Of a stretch of 64,000 bases of DNA, positions 38,771 through 49,698 are shown one piece after another. Source of the stretch: Burkholderiaceae bacterium (GTDB lineage Bacteria; Pseudomonadota; Gammaproteobacteria; Burkholderiales; Burkholderiaceae_C); NCBI GenBank assembly GCA_023954095.1, contig JAMLIQ010000005.1, forward strand, positions 39,416 through 103,415, in the 5' to 3' direction. The stretch's first letter is position 1. The number at the start of each line of letters is the position of its first letter. The notes under the pieces were generated by a model, which was not told where the DNA came from, did no database searches, and saw nothing but the letters and a program-made list of their open reading frames with translations. Position numbers and translations under genes: made by a program.

Positions 38771-38899
38771 ATGAAAAAGACCGCAACCCTCATCGCCCTG
38801 TCCCTGGCCTTCGTGCTGGCCGGCTGCAACACCGTCAAGGGTGTGGGCCAGGACGTACAGCGTGCCGGTGGCGCCATCGAGCGCGCTGCCAACAAGTAA
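38771..38899 (+). CDS. Entericidin A/B-family small lipoprotein
   Basis: A 42-residue lipoprotein: signal peptide [19 protein letters not shown], with lipobox LAGC and mature Cys19, then [20 protein letters not shown]. This fits the entericidin pattern of a short amphipathic helix after the lipid anchor. It is wedged between leuC and leuD, 28 bp and 7 bp away, with AAGGAG 9 nt upstream. Entericidins are linked to toxin-antidote-like bacteriolysis in E. coli; the role here is unknown. Confidence 0.85.
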   Translation: MKKTATLIALSLAFVLAGCNTVKGVGQDVQRAGGAIERAANK

Positions 38900-38906
38900 A
38901 CCCGTC

Positions 38907-39557
38907 ATGCAGAAATTCACCACCCTCAAGGGCCTTGTGGCCCCCATGGACCGCGAGAACGTCGATACCGACGCCATCATCCCCAAGCAGTTTCTCAAGT
39001 CGATCAAGAAGACCGGCTTTGGCGTGAACCTGTTCGACGAATGGCGCTACCTGGACCACGGCGAGCCCGGCCAGGACCCCGCCGCTCGCCGCCCCAACCC
39101 CGACTTCGTGCTGAACCAGCCGCGCTATGCAGGCGCCTCCATCCTGCTGGCGCGCAAGAATTTTGGCTGCGGGTCGAGCCGTGAACACGCCCCCTGGGCG
39201 CTCGACCAGTACGGCTTTCGCTGCGTGATCGCGCCCAGCTTTGCCGACATCTTCTTCAACAACTGCTTCAAGAACGGCCTCTTGCCCATCGTGCTGCCCG
39301 AGGCCACCGTGGCCCAGTTGTTTGACGACGTGCTGGCCTTCCCCGGCTACCAGCTCACCATCGATCTGGAGCGCCAAGTGATTGTTCGCCCGCAAGGCGA
39401 AGAGATCCCGTTCGACGTGCAGGCCTTTCGCAAATACTGTTTGCTCAACGGCTTTGACGACATCGGCCTCACCCTGCGCCAGTCCGACAAGATCAAGGCG
39501 TTCGAAGCCCAGCGCCTGGCCACCAAGCCCTGGCTGGCGCATTCGATGGTCTCGTAG
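38907..39557 (+). CDS. leuD: 3-isopropylmalate dehydratase small subunit
   Basis: A 216-residue swivel-domain subunit that completes the LeuCD active site. Signatures are [20 protein letters not shown] near the N-terminus and [20 protein letters not shown] in the middle. The start at 38907 ([15 protein letters not shown]) lies 7 bp after the lipoprotein stop, with no distinct ribosome site, suggesting translational coupling. It is followed by a dispersed repeat copy, then leuB. Confidence 0.96.
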   Translation: MQKFTTLKGLVAPMDRENVDTDAIIPKQFLKSIKKTGFGVNLFDEWRYLDHGEPGQDPAARRPNPDFVLNQPRYAGASILLARKNFGCGSSREHAPWALDQYGFRCVIAPSFADIFFNNCFKNGLLPIVLPEATVAQLFDDVLAFPGYQLTIDLERQVIVRPQGEEIPFDVQAFRKYCLLNGFDDIGLTLRQSDKIKAFEAQRLATKPWLAHSMVS

Positions 39558-39621
39558 AAATTTATACAAAATCAGCCTTTAGCGCTTATGCAGTAAGCGC
39601 TGACAGCTATCAAAACAAAAG
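39558..39621 (-). repeat. Dispersed repeat copy R7, between leuD and leuB
   Basis: Reading leftward: TTTTGATAGCTGTCAGCGCT then TACTGCATAAGCGCTAAAGG and CTGATTTTG. The AGCGCTTA/TAAGCGCT inverted repeat gives a hairpin inside the leu operon, 6 nt before leuB. Confidence 0.8.
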
Positions 39622-39627
39622 CATTTC

Positions 39628-40698
39628 ATGAAAATCGCAGTATTGCCCGGTGACGGCATTGGCACCGAAATCGTCGCCGAGGCCGTCAAGGTGCTCGAAG
39701 CCCTGGACCTCCCCTTCGAGATGGAGTCCGCCCTGGTCGGCGGCGCCGCCTTTGATGCCCACGGCCACCCCCTGCCCGAGTCCACACTCCAGCTCGCCAA
39801 GGATGCCGATGCCATCCTGTTTGGCGCCGTGGGCGACTGGAAGTACGACACGCTCGACCGGCCCCTGCGCCCCGAGCAGGCCATCCTGGGCCTGCGCAAG
39901 CACCTGGGCCTGTTTGCCAACTTCCGCCCCGCGATCTGCTATGAGCAGCTGGTGGGTGCGTCCAGCCTCAAGCCCGAGCTGATCGCCGGCCTGGACATCC
40001 TCATCATCCGCGAGCTGACGGGCGACATCTACTTCGGCCAGCCCCGCGGCCGCCGCGTGGCCACCGACGGCCACTTTCCCGGTGCCGAAGAAGCCTTCGA
40101 CACCATGCGCTACAGCAAGCCCGAGATCGAGCGCATTGCCCACGTCGCTTTCCAGGCGGCACAAAAACGCAACAAGAAGGTTACCAGCGTGGACAAGGCC
40201 AATGTGCTGGAGACCTTCCAGTTCTGGAAGGACGTGGTCACCGAAGTGCACCAGCAATACCCCGACGTGGAGCTGCAGCACATGTATGTGGACAATGCTG
40301 CCATGCAGCTCGTCAAGGCCCCCAAGGCCTTCGACGTCGTCGTCACCGGCAACATGTTTGGCGACATCCTCTCGGACGAAGCCTCCATGCTCACCGGGTC
40401 GATCGGCATGCTGCCCTCGGCCAGCCTGAACTCCAGGGGCCAGGGCCTGTACGAACCCAGCCACGGCAGCGCACCCGATATCGCAGGCAAAGGCATCGCC
40501 AACCCCCTGGCCACTATCCTGAGCGCCGCAATGATGCTGCGCTTCAGCCTGAACCAGGAAGCTGCGGCGCAGCGCATTGAAGCCGCCGTGCAAAAGGTGC
40601 TGGCCCAGGGCCTGCGCACGCCGGACATCTACAGCGCAGGCACCACCAAGGTGGGGACTGCGGAGATGGGCGATGCGGTGGTGCAGGCGCTGGGCTGA
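39628..40698 (+). CDS. leuB: 3-isopropylmalate dehydrogenase
   Basis: A 356-residue NAD-dependent decarboxylating dehydrogenase of the leucine pathway. It begins with [20 protein letters not shown]. Substrate-binding residues are in [16 protein letters not shown], and the family signature is [20 protein letters not shown]. The cofactor loop is [18 protein letters not shown]. The final gene of the leu cluster, it is followed by a hairpin at 40725-40751. Confidence 0.97.
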   Translation: MKIAVLPGDGIGTEIVAEAVKVLEALDLPFEMESALVGGAAFDAHGHPLPESTLQLAKDADAILFGAVGDWKYDTLDRPLRPEQAILGLRKHLGLFANFRPAICYEQLVGASSLKPELIAGLDILIIRELTGDIYFGQPRGRRVATDGHFPGAEEAFDTMRYSKPEIERIAHVAFQAAQKRNKKVTSVDKANVLETFQFWKDVVTEVHQQYPDVELQHMYVDNAAMQLVKAPKAFDVVVTGNMFGDILSDEASMLTGSIGMLPSASLNSRGQGLYEPSHGSAPDIAGKGIANPLATILSAAMMLRFSLNQEAAAQRIEAAVQKVLAQGLRTPDIYSAGTTKVGTAEMGDAVVQALG

Positions 40699-40724
40699 TA
40701 CCCCTCCTTTTCCTGACTGCGGCA

Positions 40725-40751
40725 CACAGGCTGTCTGATCGACAGCCTGTG
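40725..40751 (+). terminator. Probable leuB terminator hairpin
   Basis: CACAGGCTGTC-TGATC-GACAGCCTGTG (11-bp arms), followed by GCCGTTTTC. The T-run is short and displaced, so its efficiency is uncertain. Confidence 0.65.
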
Positions 40752-40811
40752 GCCGTTTTCGGCGGGCGATGCGTTCGATGCCAGCCCCTTCGCCTGCCGT
40801 GCGGCTTGCAC

Positions 40812-40817
40812 TACAAT
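40812..40817 (+). promoter_or_regulatory. -10 element of the asd leader transcript
   Basis: TACAAT, 8 bp before the leader ATG. A start site about 7 bp downstream would make the leader ORF nearly leaderless. No strong -35 is seen at the standard spacing (TTCGCC at about 40789). Confidence 0.45.
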
Positions 40818-40825
40818 CACGGGCT

Positions 40826-40927
40826 ATGTGTACCGCCCGCCCGTTCACCCTGAACACCGCCCCTGCCGTCCTGGCAGCTGCGGCTGCGCGCGCAAGCACC
40901 ACCAAAACCACGACCATTAAGGGCTGA
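40826..40927 (+). CDS. Thr-rich leader peptide upstream of asd (33 residues)
   Basis: The ORF begins MCTARPFTLNTAPAVL, has an Ala-rich middle, and ends ASTTKTTTIKG. Five of the last nine codons are threonine (ACC ACC AAA ACC ACG ACC), with Lys and Ile next to them. No Shine-Dalgarno is present; the ATG is close to the expected transcription start. This resembles regulatory peptides such as thrL. asd lies on the path to Thr, Lys and Met, so the composition fits the pathway. Expression and function are inferred. Confidence 0.55.
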   Translation: MCTARPFTLNTAPAVLAAAAARASTTKTTTIKG

Positions 40928-40934
40928 TCCAGCT

Positions 40935-41002
40935 CCGGTTCGTCGTGCGCCCTCCCTGGCCAGACGAGCCGGGGCAAAACAGTCTGGTCTGCACTGTTTT
41001 TT
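40935..41002 (+). promoter_or_regulatory. asd leader RNA: competing hairpins and attenuator-like terminator
   Basis: Hairpin A is CCGGTTCGTC (40935-40944) with GACGAGCCGG (40963-40972). The terminator is AAAACAGT (40976-40983) with ACTGTTTT (40993-41000) plus TT, 20 nt before the asd ATG. An alternative helix pairs GGCCAGAC (40958-40965) with GTCTGGTC (40982-40989) and excludes both. A weaker pairing, CACGAC (40909-40914, in the Thr codons) with GTCGTG (40942-40947), excludes hairpin A. The sign of control is not resolved by inspection. Confidence 0.6.
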
Positions 41003-41022
41003 AACTTGATAGGGGCGTTGAA

Positions 41023-42153
41023 ATGAGCAAGTTGGTAGGACTCGTCGGCTGGCGCGGCATGGTTGGCTCGGTTCTGATGGACCGCATGGTGCAGGAGAAG
41101 GATTTTGACCTGATCGAGCCTTTGTTCTTCTCGACCTCCAACGCCGGCGGCAAGGCCCCGGCGCAGGCCAGGAACGAAACCACGCTGCAGGACGCCTTCA
41201 ACATCGACGCGCTCAAGCGCTGCGAGATCATCATCACCGCCCAGGGCGGCGACTACACCAACGAGGTCCACCCCAAGCTGCGCGCCGCCGGCTGGAATGG
41301 CCACTGGATCGACGCCGCATCCTCCCTGCGCATGGAAAAGAACGCCGTCATCGTGCTCGACCCGGTGAACATGCCGGTCATCAAGAACGCACTGGCGAAT
41401 GGCGGCAAGGACTGGATCGGCGGCAACTGCACCGTCAGCTGCATGCTGATGGGCGTGGGCGCGCTGTACAAGGCGGGCCTGGTCGAGTGGATGAGCACGC
41501 AGACCTACCAGGCAGCCTCGGGCGGCGGCGCCCAGCACATGCGCGAGCTGCTGACGCAGTACGGCACGCTGAATGCCGAGGTGAAGGCCCTGCTCGACGA
41601 CCCCAAGAGCGCCATCCTGGAGATCGACCGCAAGGTCATCGCCAAGCAGCGCGCCTTGACGAGCGCCGAGACCGCCAACTTCGGTGTCCCCCTGGGCGGC
41701 AGCCTGATTCCCTGGATCGACAAGGATCTGGGCAACGGCATGTCCAAGGAAGAATGGAAGGGCATGGCCGAGACAAACAAAATTCTGGGCATGGGCGAGG
41801 GCTTCGGCTCTGCTGCGATTCCTGTCGATGGTTTCTGCGTGCGTGTGGGCGCCATGCGCTGCCACAGCCAGGCTCTGACCTTCAAGCTGAAAAAGGACAT
41901 GCCCGTGGCCGATATCGAAGCCATGATCGCTGCGGACAATGAATGGGTGAAGGTCGTACCCAACACCCGCGAAGCCACCATCAAGGACCTCACGCCTGTG
42001 GCCGTCACCGGCACCATGCAGATCCCCGTGGGCCGCATCCGCAAGCTGGCCATGGGGCCGGAATACGTCGGCGCCTTCACCATTGGCGACCAGCTCCTGT
42101 GGGGCGCTGCCGAGCCCCTGCGCCGCATGCTGCGCATTCTGCTGAACGCCTGA
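41023..42153 (+). CDS. asd: Aspartate-semialdehyde dehydrogenase
   Basis: A 376-residue NADPH-dependent enzyme that reduces aspartyl phosphate to the semialdehyde, the branch point for Thr, Met, Lys and diaminopimelate. The nucleotide loop is [19 protein letters not shown], the catalytic Cys is in [19 protein letters not shown], and [14 protein letters not shown] carries the active-site His. It is of the E. coli (long) type. AGGGG lies 7 nt upstream of ATG. It is preceded by a leader with a Thr-rich ORF and a terminator, which suggests regulation by Thr supply. Confidence 0.97.
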   Translation: MSKLVGLVGWRGMVGSVLMDRMVQEKDFDLIEPLFFSTSNAGGKAPAQARNETTLQDAFNIDALKRCEIIITAQGGDYTNEVHPKLRAAGWNGHWIDAASSLRMEKNAVIVLDPVNMPVIKNALANGGKDWIGGNCTVSCMLMGVGALYKAGLVEWMSTQTYQAASGGGAQHMRELLTQYGTLNAEVKALLDDPKSAILEIDRKVIAKQRALTSAETANFGVPLGGSLIPWIDKDLGNGMSKEEWKGMAETNKILGMGEGFGSAAIPVDGFCVRVGAMRCHSQALTFKLKKDMPVADIEAMIAADNEWVKVVPNTREATIKDLTPVAVTGTMQIPVGRIRKLAMGPEYVGAFTIGDQLLWGAAEPLRRMLRILLNA

Positions 42154-42160
42154 CCCGCCT

Positions 42161-42189
42161 TGTCCCTGTGCTCCGCCAGCACAGGGACA
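42161..42189 (+). terminator. Hairpin downstream of asd
   Basis: TGTCCCTGTGCT-CCGCC-AGCACAGGGACA (12-bp perfect arms), 7 bp after the asd stop. There is no T-run. The remaining 42190-42384 contains the fimV promoter region; no other structure is recognised. Confidence 0.6.
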
Positions 42190-42384
42190 CCGGGTTCTGT
42201 CCGCAAATTCGCGCCAAAACAACTTGTTACGCTCGTTGTCGCCGGGCAACACCCATCCCCCCCGGAAAGGCTGTTCGGGGGCCACGCCAGAGCTTCGCCA
42301 CTACGTTAGCTTGTCAGTGCAAAACATTGCTGCTATGGTGCTTTTACACATTCTTTAACGCTGGAGCGCAGCGGGCATCCGACC

Positions 42385-44955
42385 ATGAAAAACAGCAATC
42401 CGCTCCACCGAGCCTCAAAACCAAAACAGTTGATTGCAACCATGCATCGTTGGAAATTTTCCGCACTGGCGGCCGCTGCCGTGGCCACCGTTGGCTTGCA
42501 CGCGCCCGACGCGCTGGCCTTGTCCCTGGGGCCCATCACGGTGCAATCGGCCTTGGGTGAGCCGTTGCGCGCAGAAATCAACCTTCCGCAAGTGACCCCG
42601 GCCGAAGCCGACTCGCTGCGGGTCACCCCGGCCAGCCCCGAAGTCTTCCGTGCCCAGGGCATGGAGTATTCGTCTGTCATCACCAAGGTGCAGATCCAGT
42701 TCCAGCGCCGCGCGGATGGCCGTGCCGTGCTGCGCGTCACCAGCGACCGGGCCATCACCGATCCGTTCGTGGATCTGGTGGTCGAAGCCAACTGGAGCAC
42801 CGGCCGCATCACGCGCAGCTACACCATGCTGTTCGATCCACCGGCTTTGCGCCGCGCTCCTGCAGCGCCCACCGCACAGGCCCAGATTCCCGCACCCGAA
42901 CAGGCACGCCCGGCACCAGCGCCACGCACCCCGGTCGTGGCACGCCCGACTCCGGCGGCCGCGGCACCCACCGACAACGTAACCGTAAAGGCAGGCGACA
43001 CCGCAGGACGCATTGCCAGCGCCCATCGCCCGGCCGATGTGTCGCTGGACCAAATGCTGGTGGCGCTACTGCGCGCCAATCCCGACGCCTTTATCCAAGG
43101 CAACGTCAATCGTCTCAAGGCGGGGGCAGTTCTTCAATTGCCCGGCTCTGCCGAAGCCAGCGCCACACCCAATGGCGAGGCACGCAAGATTCTGGCGGCG
43201 CAAAGCCGCGACTTCAACGAGTTCCGCCGCAAGCTGGCGGGTTCGGCACCCACGGCCGAAGTGGCAGCCTCCGGTCGCGCCGCCACCGGCAAGGTGCAAA
43301 CCCAGGTGGACGACCAGCGCGCCAGCAGTACGGCGCCCGACAAGCTCACGCTGTCCAAAGGCGCCGTCCAAGGCAAGAAATCCACAGAAGAACAGCTCGC
43401 CCAGCGCAAGCAGGCCAACGAAGCCGCTGCCCGCGCAGAAGAGCTGTCCAAGAACATCAGCGAGCTGAGCAAGCTCAGCGCGGCATCGGCCGCACCAGGT
43501 GCCGCCAGTCCCGCGACCAGCGCAGCCAGCGAACCGGCGGTGCCCGGTATTGCAGTACCTGGCGTGACGAGCCCTGAAACACCGGCATCTGCTGCCGACG
43601 CCGCAATGCCCGAAGGCACCGCGTCGGAGGCCGCACCGGCCGCCGCCGCTGAGCCCGCAGCATCCGTGGCCAGCGAAGCCGCAGAAGCAGCCAGCGAGGC
43701 CGCACCCGCCAAACCGGTAGCAGTCCCGGCCCCTATGCCGCAACCGGCTCCTGCAGAAGAACCCAGCTTCCTCTCCGGCCTGATGGACGATCCGATGGTT
43801 CCGCTCGCCGGTGGCGGTCTGCTGGCGCTGCTGCTGGGCTATGGCGCCTGGCGCGTGGTGCAGCGTCGCCGCAATGGCGCAGGCATGGACAGCTCCTTCC
43901 TGGAAAGCCGTCTGCAGCCTGATTCGTTCTTTGGCGCCAGCGGCGGCCAGCGCGTGGACACCGCCGGAAGCGATTCCACCACCGGCGGCTCCTCGATGGC
44001 CTATTCGCCCAGCCAGCTCGATGCCGGGGGCGATGTCGATCCGGTGGCAGAAGCCGACGTCTACCTCGCCTATGGGCGTGACCTGCAGGCGGAAGAAATC
44101 CTCAAGGAAGCCGTACGCCATAACCCGGCACGGGTATCCGTGCACGCCAAGCTGGGGGAAATTTACGCCAAGCGCCAGGATCGCAAAGCCCTGGAAGCCG
44201 TGGCCACTGAAATCCACAGCCTGACCCAGGGCGAAGGCCCGGACTGGAACCGCATTGCCGAACTGGGTCGCAACCTCGACCCCGACAATTCCCTGTACCA
44301 GCCGGGAGGCCGTCCCGCTGGCGCACCGGCCGTCTCGCTCAGTGCCCCGGACAGCATCCTGCCGCCGGATCTTGACCTCGACCTCGACCTGGATCTCGAC
44401 CTGCCCGACGATGCCTTGAGCGATGCACCGGCCGCAGCAGGCAGCTTCGCCGCCGCAGCCGCCAGCGCCAAGTCAGCCCCGACTCCTGCCGAAGGCGCCC
44501 CTGCCGAGCCTGATCCGATGGACAGCCTGCTCTCCACGCAGCCGGCCTGGACGCCTCCCACTGCACCCGCACCGGCTACAGCGCCAGATGTGGCTCCACC
44601 GTCCCAGTTGGATATGCCGATGGATCTGCCTCCGCTGGACACCCAGCCCGATGCGCTGGAGACACCAGCACCGGCCTATACGCCATCCGAGTCGGGGTTG
44701 ATGGAGTTTGACCTGGACAGCATCTCGCTGGATCTGGATACGCCAACCCCTGCCGGATCGGCCGCTCCCGATGAGGAAGCCACCGCTGCCGCCAGCCTGC
44801 CGGACGACCCGTTGGCCACCAAACTGGCACTGGCTCAGGAGTTCAACACCATTGGCGACAGCGACGGCGCCCGCACATTGATCGAGGAAGTCATTGCCGA
44901 ATCGACCGGCGCCCTCAAGGCCCGTGCGCAGAAGATGCTGTCTGAGCTGAGCTGA
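42385..44955 (+). CDS. FimV/HubP-family polar protein
   Basis: An 856-residue envelope protein. An N-terminal signal region ([20 protein letters not shown], about 25-46) precedes the FimV domain beginning [21 protein letters not shown] LysM-like peptidoglycan domain lies at about 195-250 ([20 protein letters not shown]). One membrane helix is at about 472-492 ([18 protein letters not shown]). The acidic cytoplasmic part contains a DL dipeptide tandem (44368-44403) and a TPR-like C-terminal FimV motif, [20 protein letters not shown]. FimV-type proteins organise poles, type IV pili and twitching. ATG 42442 (MHRWKFS) is an alternative start. truA follows at 14 bp, as is usual in this group. Confidence 0.9.
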   Translation: MKNSNPLHRASKPKQLIATMHRWKFSALAAAAVATVGLHAPDALALSLGPITVQSALGEPLRAEINLPQVTPAEADSLRVTPASPEVFRAQGMEYSSVITKVQIQFQRRADGRAVLRVTSDRAITDPFVDLVVEANWSTGRITRSYTMLFDPPALRRAPAAPTAQAQIPAPEQARPAPAPRTPVVARPTPAAAAPTDNVTVKAGDTAGRIASAHRPADVSLDQMLVALLRANPDAFIQGNVNRLKAGAVLQLPGSAEASATPNGEARKILAAQSRDFNEFRRKLAGSAPTAEVAASGRAATGKVQTQVDDQRASSTAPDKLTLSKGAVQGKKSTEEQLAQRKQANEAAARAEELSKNISELSKLSAASAAPGAASPATSAASEPAVPGIAVPGVTSPETPASAADAAMPEGTASEAAPAAAAEPAASVASEAAEAASEAAPAKPVAVPAPMPQPAPAEEPSFLSGLMDDPMVPLAGGGLLALLLGYGAWRVVQRRRNGAGMDSSFLESRLQPDSFFGASGGQRVDTAGSDSTTGGSSMAYSPSQLDAGGDVDPVAEADVYLAYGRDLQAEEILKEAVRHNPARVSVHAKLGEIYAKRQDRKALEAVATEIHSLTQGEGPDWNRIAELGRNLDPDNSLYQPGGRPAGAPAVSLSAPDSILPPDLDLDLDLDLDLPDDALSDAPAAAGSFAAAAASAKSAPTPAEGAPAEPDPMDSLLSTQPAWTPPTAPAPATAPDVAPPSQLDMPMDLPPLDTQPDALETPAPAYTPSESGLMEFDLDSISLDLDTPTPAGSAAPDEEATAAASLPDDPLATKLALAQEFNTIGDSDGARTLIEEVIAESTGALKARAQKMLSELS

Positions 44956-44969
44956 TCCGCCCCCTGCGC

Positions 44970-45788
44970 ATGAGAATCGCGCTGGGCGTCAGCTACAACG
45001 GCCACAGCTATTGCGGCTGGCAAAGCCAGTCGTCAGGCAACACGGTCCAGGACCGGCTTGAAGCCGCCCTGGGCCGTTTTGCCACCTTACCCGTCAGCAC
45101 ACTGTGTGCGGGCCGCACCGATGCGGGCGTGCACGGCCTTATGCAGGTGGTGCATTTCAATCCTCCGGTGGATCGCACACCCGCATCCTGGGTGCGTGGA
45201 ACCAACGCCTTTCTCCCCTCCGATATCGCAGTGCAATGGGCACGGTCCGTGCCTGACACCTTTCATGCCCGCGCCAGTGCAACAGGTCGGCGCTACGCCT
45301 ACGTGCTGTTGCAGTCCCCGGTGCGCCCCAGCGTTGAGGCTGGACGCGTGGGCTGGGTATTCCGCCCGCTCGACGGCGATGCCATGCGTGCAGCGGCAGC
45401 GCAACTGCTGGGCGAGCATGATTTCACCTCATTTCGCGCATCCGCCTGCCAAGCACTGTCACCCATCAAGACACTGCGGCACATTGCCATCACCCGCAAG
45501 GGCTCTGCCGAGACAGGACACAGCGAAGACTGGCCCCCCTGCTACTGGCGGTTTGAATTCGAGGGCAATGCCTTTCTGCACCACATGATTCGCAACATCA
45601 TGGGATGCCTGGTTGCCGTGGGGCAAGGAGCGCAGCCCCCAGAATGGGTCGGGCAGGTACTGGCAGCGCGTTCACGCAAGGCAGCCGCCCCCACGTTCTC
45701 ACCCGATGGGCTGTACTTTCTGGGGCCAGTCTACGACGCATTCTGGGGCCTGCCCAGCCGTACGGCTGCGTATGATGCCCTCCCATGA
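44970..45788 (+). CDS. truA: tRNA pseudouridine(38-40) synthase TruA
   Basis: A 272-residue enzyme that modifies the anticodon stem-loop at positions 38-40. The catalytic Asp is in [15 protein letters not shown] near residue 55. Other motifs are [20 protein letters not shown] and [19 protein letters not shown]. The length is standard. Its stop overlaps the trpF start by 4 bp (ATGA), so trpF is translationally coupled to truA, the truA-trpF-trpB-trpA order typical of betaproteobacteria. Confidence 0.97.
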   Translation: MRIALGVSYNGHSYCGWQSQSSGNTVQDRLEAALGRFATLPVSTLCAGRTDAGVHGLMQVVHFNPPVDRTPASWVRGTNAFLPSDIAVQWARSVPDTFHARASATGRRYAYVLLQSPVRPSVEAGRVGWVFRPLDGDAMRAAAAQLLGEHDFTSFRASACQALSPIKTLRHIAITRKGSAETGHSEDWPPCYWRFEFEGNAFLHHMIRNIMGCLVAVGQGAQPPEWVGQVLAARSRKAAAPTFSPDGLYFLGPVYDAFWGLPSRTAAYDALP

Positions 45789-46526
45789 ACTCCCCACGGT
45801 CTACCATCCCATTCCCATCCTCTGTGCCGCACCGCACCCGCATCAAGGTATGCGGCCTGACACGCGAGCAGGATGTGGATGCCGCCGTGGCCGCCGGGGT
45901 CGATGCCGTGGGTTTCGTGCTCTACGCCCCCAGCCCGCGCGCCGTGACACCCGAGCGCGCGGCGCAACTGGCATCGCGCCTGCCGCCCTTCGTCACGCCG
46001 GTGCTGCTGTTCGTCAACGAAACCGCTACGAATGTGATAGCTGCCAGCGCAATGGTGGCGGGCGCAATTCTCCAATTTCATGGAGATGAAACCGCCGAGG
46101 CATGCTGGGAGGCCAGCGGCCGGGGCGCCCGCCCCTACCTGCGCGCCGCGCGCATTCCCCTGGGGGCACAGGGTCTGGACTTCGACCTCGTAGAATATGC
46201 CCATGTTCACTCCCGCGCCCGGGCCATCCTGCTCGACGCCCATGTCGAAGGCTATGGCGGTGGCGGCAAGGCATTCCATTGGTCACTCCTTCCTCCAAGC
46301 GTCGCCTCTCACCTCGTTTTAAGTGGTGGACTCACGCCTGCAAACGTGACCGATGGCATTGTGCAGGTGCGCCCGCGAGGTCTCTCGCTGGCGGTTGATG
46401 TCAGTTCCGGCGTCGAGCTTGACGGCCCCGATGGCAAGCCCATCAAGGGCGTCAAGGACGTCGGCAAGATCCAACGCTTCGTGGCCGCCGTGCGTGCGGC
46501 CGACGAGCGACTTGCAAAGCAATCCC

Positions 46527-46549
<23 letters not shown>
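45785..46549 (+). CDS. trpF: Phosphoribosylanthranilate isomerase
   Basis: A 254-residue TIM-barrel enzyme of tryptophan synthesis. The catalytic Cys is in [18 protein letters not shown] and the general acid Asp in the later barrel (ILLDAHVEG and [20 protein letters not shown]). It is longer than the common 205-220 residues: there are about 17 extra N-terminal residues, and [20 protein letters not shown] coincides with a dispersed repeat copy. It overlaps truA by 4 bp, and its 3' end overlaps trpB by 23 bp. Confidence 0.95.
46026..46080 (+). repeat. Dispersed repeat copy R8, inside trpF
   Basis: GTGATAGCTGCCAGCGCAAT from 46034, then GGTGGCGGGCGCAATTCTCC. It is identical to R1 over TAGCTGCCAGCGC and is read in frame as part of TrpF ([12 protein letters not shown]). 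Confidence 0.6.
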
Positions 46550-47791
<1,242 letters not shown>

Positions 47792-47795
<4 letters not shown>

Positions 47796-48601
47796 ACCGT
47801 ATCGCCAGCACCTTCGCACAACTTCAGGCCAAAGGCCGCAAGGCCTTGATTCCCTACGTCACAGCAGGCTTTCCATTTGCCGACATCACGCCCGTGCTGA
47901 TGCACGGCATGGTGGAGGCGGGGGCCGACATCATCGAGCTGGGGGTTCCCTTCTCGGATCCCATGGCGGACGGCCCCATTATCCAGAAGGCCGGCGAGAA
48001 GGCTTTGGCCTTGGGCACGGGCCTGCGCCAGGTTCTGGGCCATGTGCGGGAGTTCCGCAACCGCAACAAGACCACCCCGGTCGTACTGATGGGTTACGCC
48101 AACCCGGTGGAACGCTACGACCAGATCCACGGCCAGGACGCCTTTGTGCGCGATGCCGCCGAGGCGGGGGTCGACGGCCTGCTCATCGTGGACTACCCCC
48201 CCGAGGAATGCGCCGAATTCGCTGCCAAGCTGCGGTCGCACGGCATGGACCTGATCTTCCTGCTGGCCCCCACCTCGACCGCCGAGCGCATGCAGGAAGT
48301 GGCCCGCGTGGCCAGCGGCTATGTGTATTACGTCTCTCTCAAGGGTGTGACAGGCTCGGGGGCACTCGACACAGCCGCCGTCGAAGCCATGTTGCCCCGC
48401 ATACGCGAGCATGTGAGCATTCCCGTGGGCGTGGGTTTTGGGATTCGCGATGCGGCCACGGCCCAGACCATCGGCAGGGTCGCCGATGCGGTGGTCATTG
48501 GCAGCCGCATCATCCAACTGCTCGATGACCAGCCCCATGAACGGGTTGTTCCCGTGGCCATGGATTTCCTGCGCGGTATTCGCAAGGCGCTCGACGCATA
48601 A
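47792..48601 (+). CDS. trpA: Tryptophan synthase alpha chain
   Basis: A 269-residue TIM barrel that cleaves indole-3-glycerol phosphate and channels indole to TrpB. The catalytic Glu and Asp are in [19 protein letters not shown] and in [14 protein letters not shown]. The phosphate site is [13 protein letters not shown]. It starts by an ATGA overlap with trpB. It is the last gene of the trpFBA unit here; a structured repeat element separates it from accD. Confidence 0.98.
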
Positions 48602-48611
48602 TATGAAGGCA

Positions 48612-48730
48612 TCCCCCTGAGCGGCTTTGCCGCTTCCCCCTTCCCTCGCCGCGCTTCGCTTGCGGGAAGGGGGACGACGCCGGTGGCCTGGCAAAGCCAG
48701 TTCCACGGCGTCTCTGGCATGGGGTGTGCC
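48612..48730. repeat. Second type of structured dispersed repeat, between trpA and accD
   Basis: A dense set of inverted repeats: GCGGCTTTGCCGC (48621-48633), CCCCCTTCCC (48636-48645) with GGGAAGGGGG (48664-48673), and GACGCCG (48676-48682) with CGGCGTC (48706-48712). I recall similar sequences in many Comamonadaceae intergenic regions. Only one copy is recognised in this window. It may act as an mRNA boundary between trpA and accD. Confidence 0.6.
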
Positions 48731-48778
48731 AGTTTCACAGGCCGAGCTCAGCTGGCCCATTCATACAGAGGAATACGC

Positions 48779-49651
48779 ATGTCCTGGCTTGAAAAACTTC
48801 TGCCTTCCAAAATCCAGCAGACCGATCCCACGGTACGCCGCCAGATGCCCGAAGGACTGTGGGTCAAATGCCCCAGTTGCGAAACGGTGCTCTACAAGGC
48901 CGATCTGGAGCAGAACCAGTGCGTCTGCCCGCAGTGCAGCCACCACCATCGCATTGGTGCACGCGCACGGCTTGACGCCTTTCTGGACCCCGAGGGTCGT
49001 TACGAAATCGGGCAGGAAGTCATTCCGGTCGATGCGCTCAAGTTCAAGGACAGCCGCAAGTATCCCGAACGCTTGAAGGAAGCCCTGGAAAATACCGGAG
49101 AGACCGATGCGCTCATCGTCATGGGTGGCGCCGTCAAGAGCATCAACGTGGTTGCCGCCTGCTTCGAGTTCGACTTCATGGGCGGCTCCATGGGCTCCGT
49201 GGTGGGCGAGCGCTTTGTACGTGGGGTGGAAACCGCCATCGAGCAGAAGGTGCCTTTCATCTGCTTTACCGCTACCGGCGGTGCGCGCATGCAGGAAGGC
49301 CTGCTGTCACTCATGCAGATGGCCAAGACCAATGCGGCGCTGACCCGCCTGGCCAAGAAGGGCCTGCCCTACATCAGCGTACTGACCGACCCGACCATGG
49401 GCGGTGTCAGCGCAGGCTTTGCCTTTGTGGGCGACATCGTGATTGCCGAACCCAAGGCGCTGATCGGCTTTGCGGGCCCGCGCGTCATCGAATCCACCGT
49501 GCGAGTGACCTTGCCAGAAGGCTTCCAGCGCGCAGAATTCCTGATGCAAAAAGGTGCGGTGGACATGATCTGCGACCGCCGTGAACTACGCGTCACCGTG
49601 GCCAACAGCCTAGCCATGCTGCAGCGCCTGCCTGCGGATGCTGTCGCGTAA
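48779..49651 (+). CDS. accD: Acetyl-CoA carboxylase carboxyltransferase subunit beta
   Basis: A 290-residue subunit that transfers CO2 from biotin to acetyl-CoA, with AccA. The N-terminal zinc ribbon is [17 protein letters not shown], closed by CVCPQC (about 32-56). The crotonase-like core has [20 protein letters not shown] and [20 protein letters not shown]. It starts at ATG 48779 ([14 protein letters not shown]). accD after trpA is common in betaproteobacteria. Confidence 0.97.
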   Translation: MSWLEKLLPSKIQQTDPTVRRQMPEGLWVKCPSCETVLYKADLEQNQCVCPQCSHHHRIGARARLDAFLDPEGRYEIGQEVIPVDALKFKDSRKYPERLKEALENTGETDALIVMGGAVKSINVVAACFEFDFMGGSMGSVVGERFVRGVETAIEQKVPFICFTATGGARMQEGLLSLMQMAKTNAALTRLAKKGLPYISVLTDPTMGGVSAGFAFVGDIVIAEPKALIGFAGPRVIESTVRVTLPEGFQRAEFLMQKGAVDMICDRRELRVTVANSLAMLQRLPADAVA

Positions 49652-49698
49652 CGAGCCAGTGTAGTGACTCACCCACCCGGCGCCGCCCTCACTCTCCC

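Noticed and set aside
39610-42285. An 891-codon frame antisense to leuB and asd, and an 816-codon frame antisense to pheT (18471-20921)
   Set aside because: Both mirror strongly conserved genes on the other strand and have the composition of high-GC shadow frames.
44368-44403. The DLDLDLDL tandem in the FimV-like protein as a repeat-toxin or calcium-binding motif
   Set aside because: Acidic low-complexity stretches are normal in the cytoplasmic part of FimV/HubP proteins. No RTX-type glycine pattern is present.
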